This document shows positions 36,745-45,361 of a stretch of DNA of 64,000 nucleotides, in pieces. Each line of letters starts with the position of its first letter. Position 1 is the stretch's first letter. Both the position numbers and the translations under genes were made by a program. The DNA comes from Nonomuraea jabiensis (GTDB taxonomy: Bacteria > Actinomycetota > Actinomycetes > Streptosporangiales > Streptosporangiaceae), in NCBI RefSeq assembly GCF_014204795.1, contig NZ_JACHMB010000001.1, forward strand, positions 12,614,501 to 12,678,500. The letters are read 5' to 3'. The notes under the pieces were generated by a model that made no database searches, had not been told where the DNA came from, and saw only the letters and a list, made by a program, of their open reading frames with translations.

Positions 36745-39315
36745 TCACGACAGCGTCACGGTGCCGGCGGCGCCGTTCACTTCGATCTCCTGGCCCGTCG
36801 TGATGCGGTGGGTGGCGTCGGGAACGCCGACGACGGCCGGGATGCCGTACTCCCTGGCCACCACGGCGCCGTGCGACATCGCGCCGCCCATCTCCATCAC
36901 CAGCCCGCCCGCCGTCAGGAACAGCGGCGTCCAGCCGGGATCGGTCGACGGGCAGACCAGGATCTCCCCCGGCTCCAGGTGCGCGCCGACCGGGTCGAGC
37001 ACCACTCTGGCCACGCCCGTGACAGTGCCGGCCGAGGCGGCGGTGCCCGTCAGCGCGCCGTCAGCGGCTCGGGTCGCGAGCGCCTCGGGCTCGGTGCCGT
37101 CGGACAGCAGGATTCTCGGGACGTGCCTGCGGCGCGACTCCCGCTCGTACGCCTCCCGCCGCTCCGCCACGAGCGCGCGCAGGTCGCCCCCGCCCAGGGC
37201 GGCCCTGGCCTCGTCGAAGCCGAGGAAGTACACGTCCTGCGCCGCGTCCAGGACACCGAGGCCCACCAGGTGCTCCCCCACCACGAGCATGCTCCGCCGC
37301 ACCCCGGCGAGGGTCTTGACCAGATAGAACTTGGGCAGCTCGCGCAGCCCCGCGAACTCCCTGGTGCGCCGGAGCCCGAACCGCACGACCGCGGCCCGCC
37401 AGCGGCCCTTGCGACGGGCCTCGGACGCCACGTGGGCGATGGCGGAGCGCGCCGCCTCGGCGCCCTTGGCGAACAGCGCGGAGGGCACCAGGTCGGCGCC
37501 GCCGTCCATACGGAGGTAGTTGGCCAGCACGCCGAGGAGGTGGGCGGGCTCCTCCGACCAGCGGGGCACGCCGAGGTCGATCTCGGCGACGCCGCGGTGG
37601 CCGTACTCGTCCAGGAACGCGGTGATCTCGCGCTGGGCGACCGGCGGGAGCTCGCCGGCCTCGAAGAGGCGGACCAGCTCGGCCACCGGCTCCTTCCTGA
37701 ACGGCTCCGGCTCGATGCGGGTGGCCAGGTGCCACAGCTCCAGGTCCATCTCCGTGGTCGGGTTGTGCGGGACGCTGCGCAGGACGTCCTGCATGTCGGC
37801 GATCGGCACGCCGGAGAGCCTGGAGGCCAGCGCGAACAGGCCGTAGCCGGTGAGCACCATGGGCATGATCGAGAGGATGGCCGGGAAGGTGGCGGCGAGC
37901 AGGCGTTCGGCGTGGTCCAGGCGCTGGACGGGGGTGGCCGGGTCGGGGAGCCGCAGGCGCCGGTCCAGCTGCTCGCCGATGCGGGCGGCGTACGCGAGGC
38001 CCTCCTTCGGCCGCGTCAGGGCGAGCACGACCCGGGACGGCGCGTGGATGCGGCGGGCGAACCTGCGCAGGCCGCGCAGGACCGGGCGCGGGGACGTGTG
38101 CACCACCGAGAGCCTCGGGTCCTGCGCCAGCCGCTCGAAGACGGGGACGGTGCGCGCCTCGCCCAGCGCGAGCATGCGCGGCAGGACCGCGCGGCCGAAG
38201 CGGCTGCGTACGGCCGTGGTCAGGTCCAGCCACATGCGCTGGCCCGACACGGCCATGAACGGCGCGCCGTCGCGCGGGTCGGCCGGCCCGTAGCCGGACA
38301 CGCCCGCCGCTCCGGCGGAGATCAGCCGGAACGCCGACAGGCCCATCGGGGTGAGCGGCCCCATGACGCCCTGGACGACGTTGACCGAGAAGTACACCCG
38401 CAGGCCCGGCCGGGTCGGCTCGGGCAGCGGGTAGAGCGTGGTGATCGGTCTCGCCTGGGTGAGCCAGAGCCGGCCGTCGCCGTCGATGGCCCACTCGGTG
38501 TCCTGGGGCGCGCCGTAGTGGTCCTCCACGCGGGCGCCCAGCTCGGCCAGCGCGCGCACCTGGTCGTCGGTCAGGCAGAGACCGTCGTACGGGGTCTCGA
38601 CGCGTTCCGTGCCGCCGCCGGGCACGGAACGGATGGTCAGGCGCTTGTCGCCGGCCTGGCGTTCGAGGATCTCGCCGCCGTGCACGACGAACCGGTCGGG
38701 GTTCACGGCGCCGGAGACGACGGCCTCGCCGAGCCCGGGGTTGGCGTCGATGACGGCCTCGTGCCGCCGCCCGGTCACGGGGTTGGCGGTGAACATCACG
38801 CCCGCCACCCGCGCGTCCACCATCTCCTGCACGACCACCGCCAGCCGGACGGTGGCGTGGTCGATGCCGTTGGACTCGCGGTAGGCGACCGCGCGGTCGG
38901 TCCAGAGCGAGGCCCAGCAGCGGCGCACGGCCGCCACCACCGCCTCGGCGCCGACGACGTTGAGGTAGGTGTCCTGCTGCCCGGCGAAGCTGGCGAACGG
39001 CAGGTCCTCGGCCGTGGCGGACGAGCGCACCGCCACGGGCACGTCGTCACCGAGCTCGGCGTAGGACGTCACGATCGTCTCGCGCACGTCCTCCGGCACC
39101 GGCGCCTCCAGCAGGTGCCGCCTGGCCCGCTCGGCGAGCCCGTCACCGCTCGTGTCCAGGCCCTCCGCGACCCGCCGGTACGCCTCCGTGGTCAGCACCC
39201 ATCCCGGCGGGACGGGAAGGCCGGCCCTGGCCAGCTCGCCGAGGTTCGCGGCCTTGCCGCCCACCTCGGCGAGCATCCCGGCGTCGATCTCGGAGAAGGC
39301 CAGTGCCGTCTTCAT
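36745..39315 (-). CDS. PEP synthase/rifampin phosphotransferase-like protein
   Basis: 856 residues. An ATP-grasp domain (VGGKAANLGELARAGLPVPPG, VAVRSSATAEDLPFASFAGQ, TQARPITTLYPLP) is followed by a long middle domain and the C-terminal swivelling His domain with GGAMSHGAVVAREYGIPAVVG, whose His takes the phosphate. Size and order fit rifamycin phosphotransferases (Rph, about 860 residues), and the middle domain (VYFSVNVVQGVMGPLTPMG) is Rph-like rather than the PEP-binding barrel of PpsA. I saw no rifamycin-associated element upstream, so the substrate is open. ATG 39315. Confidence 0.82.
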   Translation of the reverse strand: MKTALAFSEIDAGMLAEVGGKAANLGELARAGLPVPPGWVLTTEAYRRVAEGLDTSGDGLAERARRHLLEAPVPEDVRETIVTSYAELGDDVPVAVRSSATAEDLPFASFAGQQDTYLNVVGAEAVVAAVRRCWASLWTDRAVAYRESNGIDHATVRLAVVVQEMVDARVAGVMFTANPVTGRRHEAVIDANPGLGEAVVSGAVNPDRFVVHGGEILERQAGDKRLTIRSVPGGGTERVETPYDGLCLTDDQVRALAELGARVEDHYGAPQDTEWAIDGDGRLWLTQARPITTLYPLPEPTRPGLRVYFSVNVVQGVMGPLTPMGLSAFRLISAGAAGVSGYGPADPRDGAPFMAVSGQRMWLDLTTAVRSRFGRAVLPRMLALGEARTVPVFERLAQDPRLSVVHTSPRPVLRGLRRFARRIHAPSRVVLALTRPKEGLAYAARIGEQLDRRLRLPDPATPVQRLDHAERLLAATFPAILSIMPMVLTGYGLFALASRLSGVPIADMQDVLRSVPHNPTTEMDLELWHLATRIEPEPFRKEPVAELVRLFEAGELPPVAQREITAFLDEYGHRGVAEIDLGVPRWSEEPAHLLGVLANYLRMDGGADLVPSALFAKGAEAARSAIAHVASEARRKGRWRAAVVRFGLRRTREFAGLRELPKFYLVKTLAGVRRSMLVVGEHLVGLGVLDAAQDVYFLGFDEARAALGGGDLRALVAERREAYERESRRRHVPRILLSDGTEPEALATRAADGALTGTAASAGTVTGVARVVLDPVGAHLEPGEILVCPSTDPGWTPLFLTAGGLVMEMGGAMSHGAVVAREYGIPAVVGVPDATHRITTGQEIEVNGAAGTVTLS

Positions 39316-39375
39316 CGTCTGCTCCCCTGACGTTCAGTGTCCTGTCACCCAGTCTGGCTCTTCGGGGAGAGAAAT

Positions 39376-40302
39376 TCAACAGTTGATGAAAAGATCCGTG
39401 CCGTCCAGGTCCCAGGCGGGGTCGACCTCGACGCCCAGGACGCCCAGCGCCGTCGGCCCCACGTCGACCAGCCGCGGCTCGGCGAGCGAGCGGCCGCCCA
39501 GGTCCTCCTCCAGCCGGTTCGCGATCACGAACACCGTGCGCTCCTCGTCCGACGTCCCGCCGTGGCCGCCCTGGTCCACGTGCCCGTGGTCGGTCGTGAT
39601 CAGCACCGTCCAGCGCTCGCCGGGGTACGAGGGCCGCCCCCGGACCGTGTCGAGCAGCCGCCCCAGGTAGGCGTCCTGGGTCTGGAGCGCCTCGAAGTAC
39701 TCGGGGCAATGGGGGCCGAGGTCGTGGGCCACCTCGTCGGTGTCGCCCAGATACACGAAGACGGCGTCGGGATCGGCCGCCGCCAGGTGCCGCTCGGCGG
39801 CCTCGGCGACCCGCCTGTCGGCCTCGGCCCAGGAGCCGAACTCGTAGCCTTCCAGGACGAACCGGTGGTCGATGGCCCGGCCGAACGCGCCGTGCTCCTC
39901 CAGCGCCCTCCAGGAGAAGAACGCGGCGGTGCTGAGCTCCGGCCGCGCATGCTTCGCACGAGTCAAGAAGTCCGGATATTTCGTGAAACGGGGGTTGGCG
40001 AAGGCGTTGTCCACCACGCCATGCTTGTCCGGCCAGACTCCGGTGGCGATCGACGACCAGCCGGGGCCCGAGTCCGTCCGCGAGGCGATGACGCGCCCGC
40101 CCGGCTCGGGAGACTTGGGGACGACCTGGCCGGGCGACTCCGTACGCGGCGTCCCCGCCTCGCCGTAGGGGAGCATGCTGGTGCCGTACGCGCCGGAGGA
40201 CATCAGCGAGCCCAGCACGGGCGCGCCCAGAGCCTGGAGGCGGTCGAACCGCAGGCCGTCCATCCCGACGACCAGCACCTTGTTCCGCTTAGATAGGGGC
40301 AT
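39376..40302 (-). CDS. Alkaline phosphatase/nucleotide pyrophosphatase family protein
   Basis: 308 residues of the phosphodiesterase/alkaline phosphatase superfamily. Metal ligands are visible in VLVVGMDGLRFDRLQ, YLGDTDEVAHDLG and TTDHGHVDQGGHGG; the nucleophile Ser or Thr region is RTDSGPGWSSIATGVWPDKH. No signal peptide, so cytoplasmic. ATG 40302-40300 lies in the loop of a perfect 15-bp inverted repeat, with the first codons in the right arm. It is downstream of, and probably cotranscribed with, the LacI-family and isomerase genes. Confidence 0.87.
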   Translation of the reverse strand: MPLSKRNKVLVVGMDGLRFDRLQALGAPVLGSLMSSGAYGTSMLPYGEAGTPRTESPGQVVPKSPEPGGRVIASRTDSGPGWSSIATGVWPDKHGVVDNAFANPRFTKYPDFLTRAKHARPELSTAAFFSWRALEEHGAFGRAIDHRFVLEGYEFGSWAEADRRVAEAAERHLAAADPDAVFVYLGDTDEVAHDLGPHCPEYFEALQTQDAYLGRLLDTVRGRPSYPGERWTVLITTDHGHVDQGGHGGTSDEERTVFVIANRLEEDLGGRSLAEPRLVDVGPTALGVLGVEVDPAWDLDGTDLFINC

Positions 40303-40318
40303 CCCCCTATCTAAGCGG
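40285..40318 (-). promoter_or_regulatory. Perfect 15-bp hairpin with a start codon in its loop
   Basis: CCGCTTAGATAGGGG (40285-40299) pairs perfectly with CCCCTATCTAAGCGG (40304-40318) around a 4-nt loop. In minus-strand RNA the loop is GATG, holding the ATG of the phosphatase-like gene, and GGGG before it is its only ribosome site. Upstream GCCCTTTAGATACC repeats part of the arm. It could be a terminator after the isomerase gene, a translation switch, or a protein-binding site. Confidence 0.7.
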
Positions 40319-40328
40319 CGAAAGGTAT

Positions 40329-41102
40329 CTAAAGGGCGAAACGCCGCACCCAGTCAGCCGCGCCCGGGAGGATCTCCTCGACCGGGGCGACCTGCGGATA
40401 CCAGGTGCGCTCCCACTCCAGCGACACCCATCCGTCGTAACCGGCCGCGCGCAGCAGCTCACCCGACTCCTCCAGCGGCACCGAGCCCGTCCACATGGGC
40501 ACCGGCGTGGTGTCCTCGGCCGAGACCGCGTCCTTGACCTGCACGTAGGAGAGGTACGGGCCCAGCGCGGCCAGCGTCTCGGCTGGGGGCTCTCCGTGGC
40601 GCCACGGGTGCAGCAGGTCCCAGATCGCGCCGGTGGCGTCGGGGCAGCCCGCCTCGGCCAGCAGCCCGGCCACGGCGGCGCCGGTGGCCATGTGGTCGTG
40701 CGTCTCGACGAGGACGCGGGTGCCGAGCGCGGAGGCCGTACCGGAGACCGCCTTGAGCCGGCGGGCGCCGACGGCGGGATCGTCGCCGCCCGGGAACACC
40801 CGCACCGCGGGGGCGCCCAGGTCGGCGGCGAGCCGGAGGTCGGTGAGGAGCGCCTCGACGACCGGCTCGTCCGGTCCGGGCGCGCAGACCTTGGCATATC
40901 CGGCGAGCGCGGCGATCTCCAGGCCCGCCCGCTCGACCCGCGCCCGCACCGAGCGCCGCTCGGCAGCGTCGAGGCCACCGTGGACCCCGGTGTCGGGGTG
41001 CAGGCGCAGCTCGAGGCCCTGGCAGCCGCCGCCGGCCGCGATCTCGATCGCCCTGTCCAGCCCTTCGCCGGGCATCCCCAGGGTGCTGACGGCCAGCTTC
41101 AC
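40329..41102 (-). CDS. Sugar phosphate isomerase/epimerase
   Basis: 257 residues with the xylose-isomerase-like barrel (LAVSTLGMPGEGLDRAIEIA at the start; metal-site Glu, His and Glu in RVLVETHDHMATG, LHPWRHGEPP and VSLEWER). It is shorter than the one at 35418 and differs in sequence, so they are not recent duplicates. GTG 41102 overlaps the stop of the LacI-family gene (GTGA), so regulator and enzyme are made together, a layout typical of inducible sugar catabolism. Confidence 0.9.
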   Translation of the reverse strand: MKLAVSTLGMPGEGLDRAIEIAAGGGCQGLELRLHPDTGVHGGLDAAERRSVRARVERAGLEIAALAGYAKVCAPGPDEPVVEALLTDLRLAADLGAPAVRVFPGGDDPAVGARRLKAVSGTASALGTRVLVETHDHMATGAAVAGLLAEAGCPDATGAIWDLLHPWRHGEPPAETLAALGPYLSYVQVKDAVSAEDTTPVPMWTGSVPLEESGELLRAAGYDGWVSLEWERTWYPQVAPVEEILPGAADWVRRFAL

Positions 41103-42091
41103 GCCATCCTCCGTACGCTCTCTCGCAGCACGACCTCGCCCGCGACCTGCTCGACCACGATCTCGTCCGTCTCGCCCAGCGCGAGCTCCAGCGCCCGCGC
41201 GCCCATGTCCGTCAGCGGCAGCCGCACGGTCGTCAGCGCGGGCACGTGGTCCCGCAGGGTCACGATGTCGTCGAACCCGGCCACCGAGACGTCCTCCGGC
41301 ACCCGGACCCCGCGCTCCCTGTAGGCCGCGAGCGCCCCGACCGCCATCACGTCGTTGACCGCGAACACGCAGGTCGCGTCCTTGACCTGCTGGGCCGCCG
41401 TGTAGCCGCCGTCGCGGTCGAACGGCCCGTGGATGACGTGCGGCGCGGGCAGCCCCAGCTCCTCCAGCGCCCCGGCGAACCCGGCGCACCGGTCGGCCGC
41501 CGTCACCAGGTGCGGCGGCCCGGCCAGCACCGCGAACCGCGTGTGCCCGAGCCCGGCCAGCGCGCGGGCCAGCTCGGCCGCGCCCTGCCTGTTGGCGGGC
41601 GCGACGGTGTCGACGCCGAGCAGGTCCTGGCCCACGCAGGCGGCGCGGCCGCCGCCCGACTGGTAGCGGGCGAGCTCGTCGCGCAGGCGCCCCGTGACGG
41701 CGTGGTCGGCGACGCGCGAGCCGACCAGCAGCACCGCCCGGACGCGCTGGGCGTTCAGCGTGGCCACGTAGGCGATCTCCTGCTCGGGGTCGCGATGCGT
41801 GGTGCCCACCATGACCAGCAGGCCCTCGGTGGCGGCCGCCCGCATCGCCCCGTCGGCCAGGGCCGCGAAGTAGGGGTCGGTCAGGTCGTGGACGACGATG
41901 CCGATGACGTTGCTGGCCCCGCGGGCCAGCGTCTGGGCGGCGATGTTGGCGCGGTAGCCCAGCTCGTCCGCGGCCTGCTCGACGCGCGCCCGCAGAGTCG
42001 CGCCCACCTGACGGGTGCTGCCGTTGAGCACCCGCGAGGCTGTCGCGAGCGAGACGCCCGCCTGCTTGGCGACGTCTTCCAGCGTGACCAC
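41099..42091 (-). CDS. LacI-family transcriptional regulator
   Basis: 330 residues. The helix-turn-helix VTLEDVAKQAGVSLATASRV is at the N-terminus with the hinge helix AAQTLARGASNVIG, then the sugar-binding core (IGIVVHDLTDPYFAALADG; FAVNDVMAVGALAAYRERG; EDVSVAGFDDI). GTG 42091 has GGGGAGG about 5 nt upstream. GGAAAGCGGTTTCC lies 12-25 bp upstream of the start, suggesting self-repression, and its near copy stands before the operon at 33110. The effector is probably a sugar handled by the enzymes of that operon. Confidence 0.93.
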   Translation of the reverse strand: MVTLEDVAKQAGVSLATASRVLNGSTRQVGATLRARVEQAADELGYRANIAAQTLARGASNVIGIVVHDLTDPYFAALADGAMRAAATEGLLVMVGTTHRDPEQEIAYVATLNAQRVRAVLLVGSRVADHAVTGRLRDELARYQSGGGRAACVGQDLLGVDTVAPANRQGAAELARALAGLGHTRFAVLAGPPHLVTAADRCAGFAGALEELGLPAPHVIHGPFDRDGGYTAAQQVKDATCVFAVNDVMAVGALAAYRERGVRVPEDVSVAGFDDIVTLRDHVPALTTVRLPLTDMGARALELALGETDEIVVEQVAGEVVLRESVRRMA

Positions 42092-42102
42092 GAGACCTCC
42101 CC

Positions 42103-42116
42103 GGAAAGCGGTTTCC
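42103..42116. promoter_or_regulatory. LacI-type operator before the regulator gene
   Basis: GGAAAGCGGTTTCC differs from the perfect palindrome at 33071-33084 at one base. It lies immediately upstream of the LacI-family gene. Confidence 0.7.
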
Positions 42117-42158
42117 AAGTCTGCCAGATCAGCACCCGGATCCGCATCCTCGCATGTC

Positions 42159-43397
42159 TCAGGCCCAGGGGAACAGGATGTCCAGAAGTCCCTTGCTCTC
42201 CTTGGTGGGCGTGGGGGCGGGCGCCTGGGTCTGCGGCGGCGCCTGCGTGGACGGAGCCTGGGTGGACTTCGACTCCGGCGCCTTGGTCGACACCGTGTTG
42301 TCCCTGTTGTCCCGGTTGTCCGTGTCGCTCGTCGTGCGCGGGCTGTCGTCGCCGCCGTTCGTCTGGTTCTGCGGGGCGCGGGTGGGCCTGGCACTCGCCT
42401 TCGCCGTCGGCTCGCCGATGCGCGTGTTCGTCGGACGGGCCGAGGGCTCGCGCGTGGGCCGGGCCGCCCGCGTGGGCGCGGTCGTCTCCGGGGTGTCGGA
42501 CTCGGACTCGGTCGGCTCCGGGGCGTCCGTGTCCTCGGTCTCGGGAGTCTCCTCCTCCGAGGCCGTGTCCTCGGGGACCGCGCTCTCGGAGGGGCTCGTC
42601 ACCTCGCCCGCGCTGGCGCACTGACCGCCCTTGCAGGGGTCGTCGGAGGAGTTGCCCGTGAGCATGAAACCGGCGCCCACGCCGACCAGCACGACCGCGG
42701 CCGCGACCACCAGCAGCTTCCTGGTGCGCCGGCGCACCTCGCCGTCGTCGTCGCCATTGCCGCCGCCGCTGGAACGGCCGCCCGAACGCCTGTCCTCCGG
42801 GCGCTTGTCGTCCGAATCCTCCGTCCAGCCCGAGCCGAGGAAGCCGCGCTTGGGCCGGTCGTCGTCGCGGTCGTCGTCGAGCCCGCCGTCGTAGCCGCGG
42901 TCGAGCGGGAGGTACGGGTTGTCGTCCTCGATGCGGTGGGAGCCGCTGGGTCCGCCCAGGTCGTTGGCGTCCAGGACGTCGTGGGGGCCGCTGGCCCCGC
43001 CGTACACGTCGCGGTGGCTCCCGTCGAGCGGGTCGCCGGCCACGTAGACGTCGCGACTGCCGCCGTCGAGCGGGTCACCGGCCACGTACATGTCACGCTG
43101 GCCCCCCACGTCGAGCGGGTCGCCGTACACGTCGCGCCGGTCCGCGTCGAGCGGGTCGCCCTGACCGCCGAGGACGTCGTGCGGGCTGTCGTCGAGCAGG
43201 TCACGGCCCCCGATGAGCTGGGGCTCGCTCTTGTCGAGGGGGAGGATGTAGGTCTCGTTGCCGACGACCTGGATGGCGGGCTGCTCGTCGGTGTCATCGG
43301 TGCTCCACCGTGGGGAAAGCACGTCGCCCGTCAGATCCGGGTTTAACGACCTCCCCTGCCCATCCTCGTAAGGCCTGTCGTTCTCGTCGCGCGCCAC
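42159..43397 (-). CDS. Membrane-anchored low-complexity protein
   Basis: 412 residues with one membrane helix (LLVVAAAVVLVGVGAGFML, about residues 228-246). The cytoplasmic half is acidic and contains tandem copies of GDPLDGGSRDVYVA between about residues 80 and 133. The outer half is a Thr/Ser/Pro/Glu-rich stalk, with DDPCKGGQCAS just outside the membrane, ending in GLLDILFPWA. No enzymatic domain is seen. GTG 43397 has AGAGAGG 6 nt upstream. It follows the LCP gene on the same strand after a terminator. It may be a wall-associated structural protein. Confidence 0.75.
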   Translation of the reverse strand: MARDENDRPYEDGQGRSLNPDLTGDVLSPRWSTDDTDEQPAIQVVGNETYILPLDKSEPQLIGGRDLLDDSPHDVLGGQGDPLDADRRDVYGDPLDVGGQRDMYVAGDPLDGGSRDVYVAGDPLDGSHRDVYGGASGPHDVLDANDLGGPSGSHRIEDDNPYLPLDRGYDGGLDDDRDDDRPKRGFLGSGWTEDSDDKRPEDRRSGGRSSGGGNGDDDGEVRRRTRKLLVVAAAVVLVGVGAGFMLTGNSSDDPCKGGQCASAGEVTSPSESAVPEDTASEEETPETEDTDAPEPTESESDTPETTAPTRAARPTREPSARPTNTRIGEPTAKASARPTRAPQNQTNGGDDSPRTTSDTDNRDNRDNTVSTKAPESKSTQAPSTQAPPQTQAPAPTPTKESKGLLDILFPWA

Positions 43398-43621
43398 GAT
43401 GAACCTCTCTAGTACGAATTCGGACCGCGCCCTTCTTAACAGACCCGACCATCACTTGTCCGGAAATTTCACATGTTTCCCTAAAAACACTCTCTGTAAC
43501 TTTCGTCACTCTGGGAGATCGAGGGCACGCTGTTGGTGAGCCGATCAGCCCTCCGGCACCCCCTTTGACCACGGAGTTCACCCGCGCGGGCACGCTCCGG
43601 CGTCGCGGGGCGCGACAGGTC

Positions 43622-43656
43622 ACAGGCCGCCCGGAGGGGGGTCGCGGGCGGCCTGT
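43622..43656 (-). terminator. Terminator after the LCP gene
   Basis: ACAGGCCGCCCG (43622-43633) pairs perfectly with CGGGCGGCCTGT (43645-43656). It starts 20 bp past the LCP stop, on the minus strand. Confidence 0.75.
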
Positions 43657-43676
43657 CAGGGAGCACGGTCAAGGGG

Positions 43677-45161
43677 TCACAGGCAGGGGTTGGTGCTGGA
43701 GTCGACGACCTTGTCCTTGAGGGAGTCGGGGATCGCCGACACGACGCGCACGCCCGGCCAGTCCGCCCCGATGACGAGCTGGATGATCGGCCCGTCGGGG
43801 ACCTCGACGCCGGCCTTGGACTTGTACGGCTGCGTGGTGACCGGCCTGACCTTGCCGGCCACGGGCGTCCTCTTCTCCTTCGACAGCCGCGCCGCCACCG
43901 CGTCCCCGTAGGCGGGCCCGTCGGCGGCGTCCTTCTTGGCGTACCGCAGGGCGGTCTTCGGGGTGGCGGCGACGTTGCCGACCTCCGTGATCACGAACCC
44001 CTGGGCGGCCAGCGCGTCGGCCACCTTGAGCGCCTTGCCCTGCTCCCCCGTGCCGTTGAGCACCTGGACGCGCACCTGCTTGTTCTCGATCTTGGGCCCG
44101 GCGGACTTGCCGGGCGCCGGGGCGGCGGTGACCTCGACGTCGTTGCGCACGCTCTCGAAGAAGTCGCGGGCGGCGGGTTGGCTGAACTGGACCCGGTTCT
44201 TGTCGGCCGGGTAGGGCTCGGTGGGCACCGTGATGCCCTTGAGCTCCTTGGCCGTCAGGCCCTTGACGCTGAAGGCGATCTCCACCATGCGGTCGAGCGT
44301 GAGCTGGTCGTCCAGCGTGACGGCCTTGGTGGCGGCCAGCAGGAACGAGTTCAGCTTGGCCGGGTCGGTGAGCAGGCCGCCGTCGGTGACCGCCTGCAGC
44401 ACCTTGGTGAGGAAGACCTGCTGGCGCTGGATCCTGCTCAGGTCGCTGCCGTCGCCCAGCGAGTAGCGGGCGCGCACGTACCCCAGCGCCTGCTCGCCGG
44501 TGACCACGTGCCGGCCCGCGCTGAGCACCAGCTTCGCCTTGGGGTCGTTGACGGCCTTGGGCAGGCAGATCTCGATGCCGCCGATGGCGTCGATGATGCC
44601 CTTGAACCCGGTGAAGTCGACCTTCACGAAGTGGTCGATCCTGATGGCGGTGAGCGACTCGAGGGTCTTGATCGTGCAGTTGATGCCGCCCTCGTTGAAG
44701 GCGGCGTTGATCTGGCGCAGGCCCCCGGGGATCACGGCGCCGGTACGGCTCTTGCACTCCGGGATCATGACCATGGAGTCGCGCGGGAAGCTGATCATGG
44801 TGGCCTTGTCCCGGTTCGGGGAGATGTGCAGCAGCATGATCGTGTCGGTGCGCTCGCCGAGCTCCTTGAGGTGGGGGCCGTACTTCTTGTTGTCGCCCTC
44901 ACGGGAGTCGGAGCCGACGAGCAGGACGTTGAGCGCGCCGGTGTCCGGCGGACGGCTCGGGCCGACGTCAACGGGCTCGCGGGGGATCTCGCCCTCGACG
45001 TACCGGTAGTACGCGTACGCCCCGACCGAGACGAACACCAGCACCAGGGTCAGCCCGATGCCGACCCACCCCAGCATGGAGACCCGCCATCGCGGGCCGC
45101 GCTCGCGCCGCCTCCTGCGCCGCGGCGGAGCATCCCCCACGTGTTCCGGACTCTGCCTCAC
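43677..45161 (-). CDS. LytR-CpsA-Psr (LCP) family glycopolymer ligase
   Basis: About 494 residues. A basic cytoplasmic tail (PPRRRRRRERGPRWR), a membrane helix (GIGLTLVLVFVSVGAYAYY) and an extracellular LCP domain with NVLLVGSDSREGD, DTIMLLHISP, ISFPRDSMV and INAAFNEGG, then a C-terminal LytR_C domain (RVQVLNGTGEQGKALKVAD). LCP enzymes move glycopolymers from lipid carriers to peptidoglycan or arabinogalactan-like wall polymers; the Arg and Asp residues in those motifs bind pyrophosphate and Mg. GTG 45161 follows a GGGGGG-rich site. A longer frame to 45275 is less likely. Confidence 0.92.
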   Translation of the reverse strand: MRQSPEHVGDAPPRRRRRRERGPRWRVSMLGWVGIGLTLVLVFVSVGAYAYYRYVEGEIPREPVDVGPSRPPDTGALNVLLVGSDSREGDNKKYGPHLKELGERTDTIMLLHISPNRDKATMISFPRDSMVMIPECKSRTGAVIPGGLRQINAAFNEGGINCTIKTLESLTAIRIDHFVKVDFTGFKGIIDAIGGIEICLPKAVNDPKAKLVLSAGRHVVTGEQALGYVRARYSLGDGSDLSRIQRQQVFLTKVLQAVTDGGLLTDPAKLNSFLLAATKAVTLDDQLTLDRMVEIAFSVKGLTAKELKGITVPTEPYPADKNRVQFSQPAARDFFESVRNDVEVTAAPAPGKSAGPKIENKQVRVQVLNGTGEQGKALKVADALAAQGFVITEVGNVAATPKTALRYAKKDAADGPAYGDAVAARLSKEKRTPVAGKVRPVTTQPYKSKAGVEVPDGPIIQLVIGADWPGVRVVSAIPDSLKDKVVDSSTNPCL

Positions 45162-45361
45162 GCGCCCCCCTTCACCCACCCCACACGACAGACGCGTACC
45201 GCCAGGTGGCGGCGCGCGGCTCCCCGAGTTACCGATGATTCCAGGACTGTCGCGCCTTGCAGATAAAAGTGGCAATCCTCGGGGCTGCCACTGTTGCGTG
45301 CCGGGCGAGGAGCTCCATCCAAAGCACGAGAATCCAGGGCGTCACCACGCAGAGTGACGCC

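Noticed and set aside
39316..39375. Rifamycin-associated element upstream of the Rph-like gene
   Set aside because: I looked for the GC-rich inverted repeat known from rph promoters and saw none in this interval.
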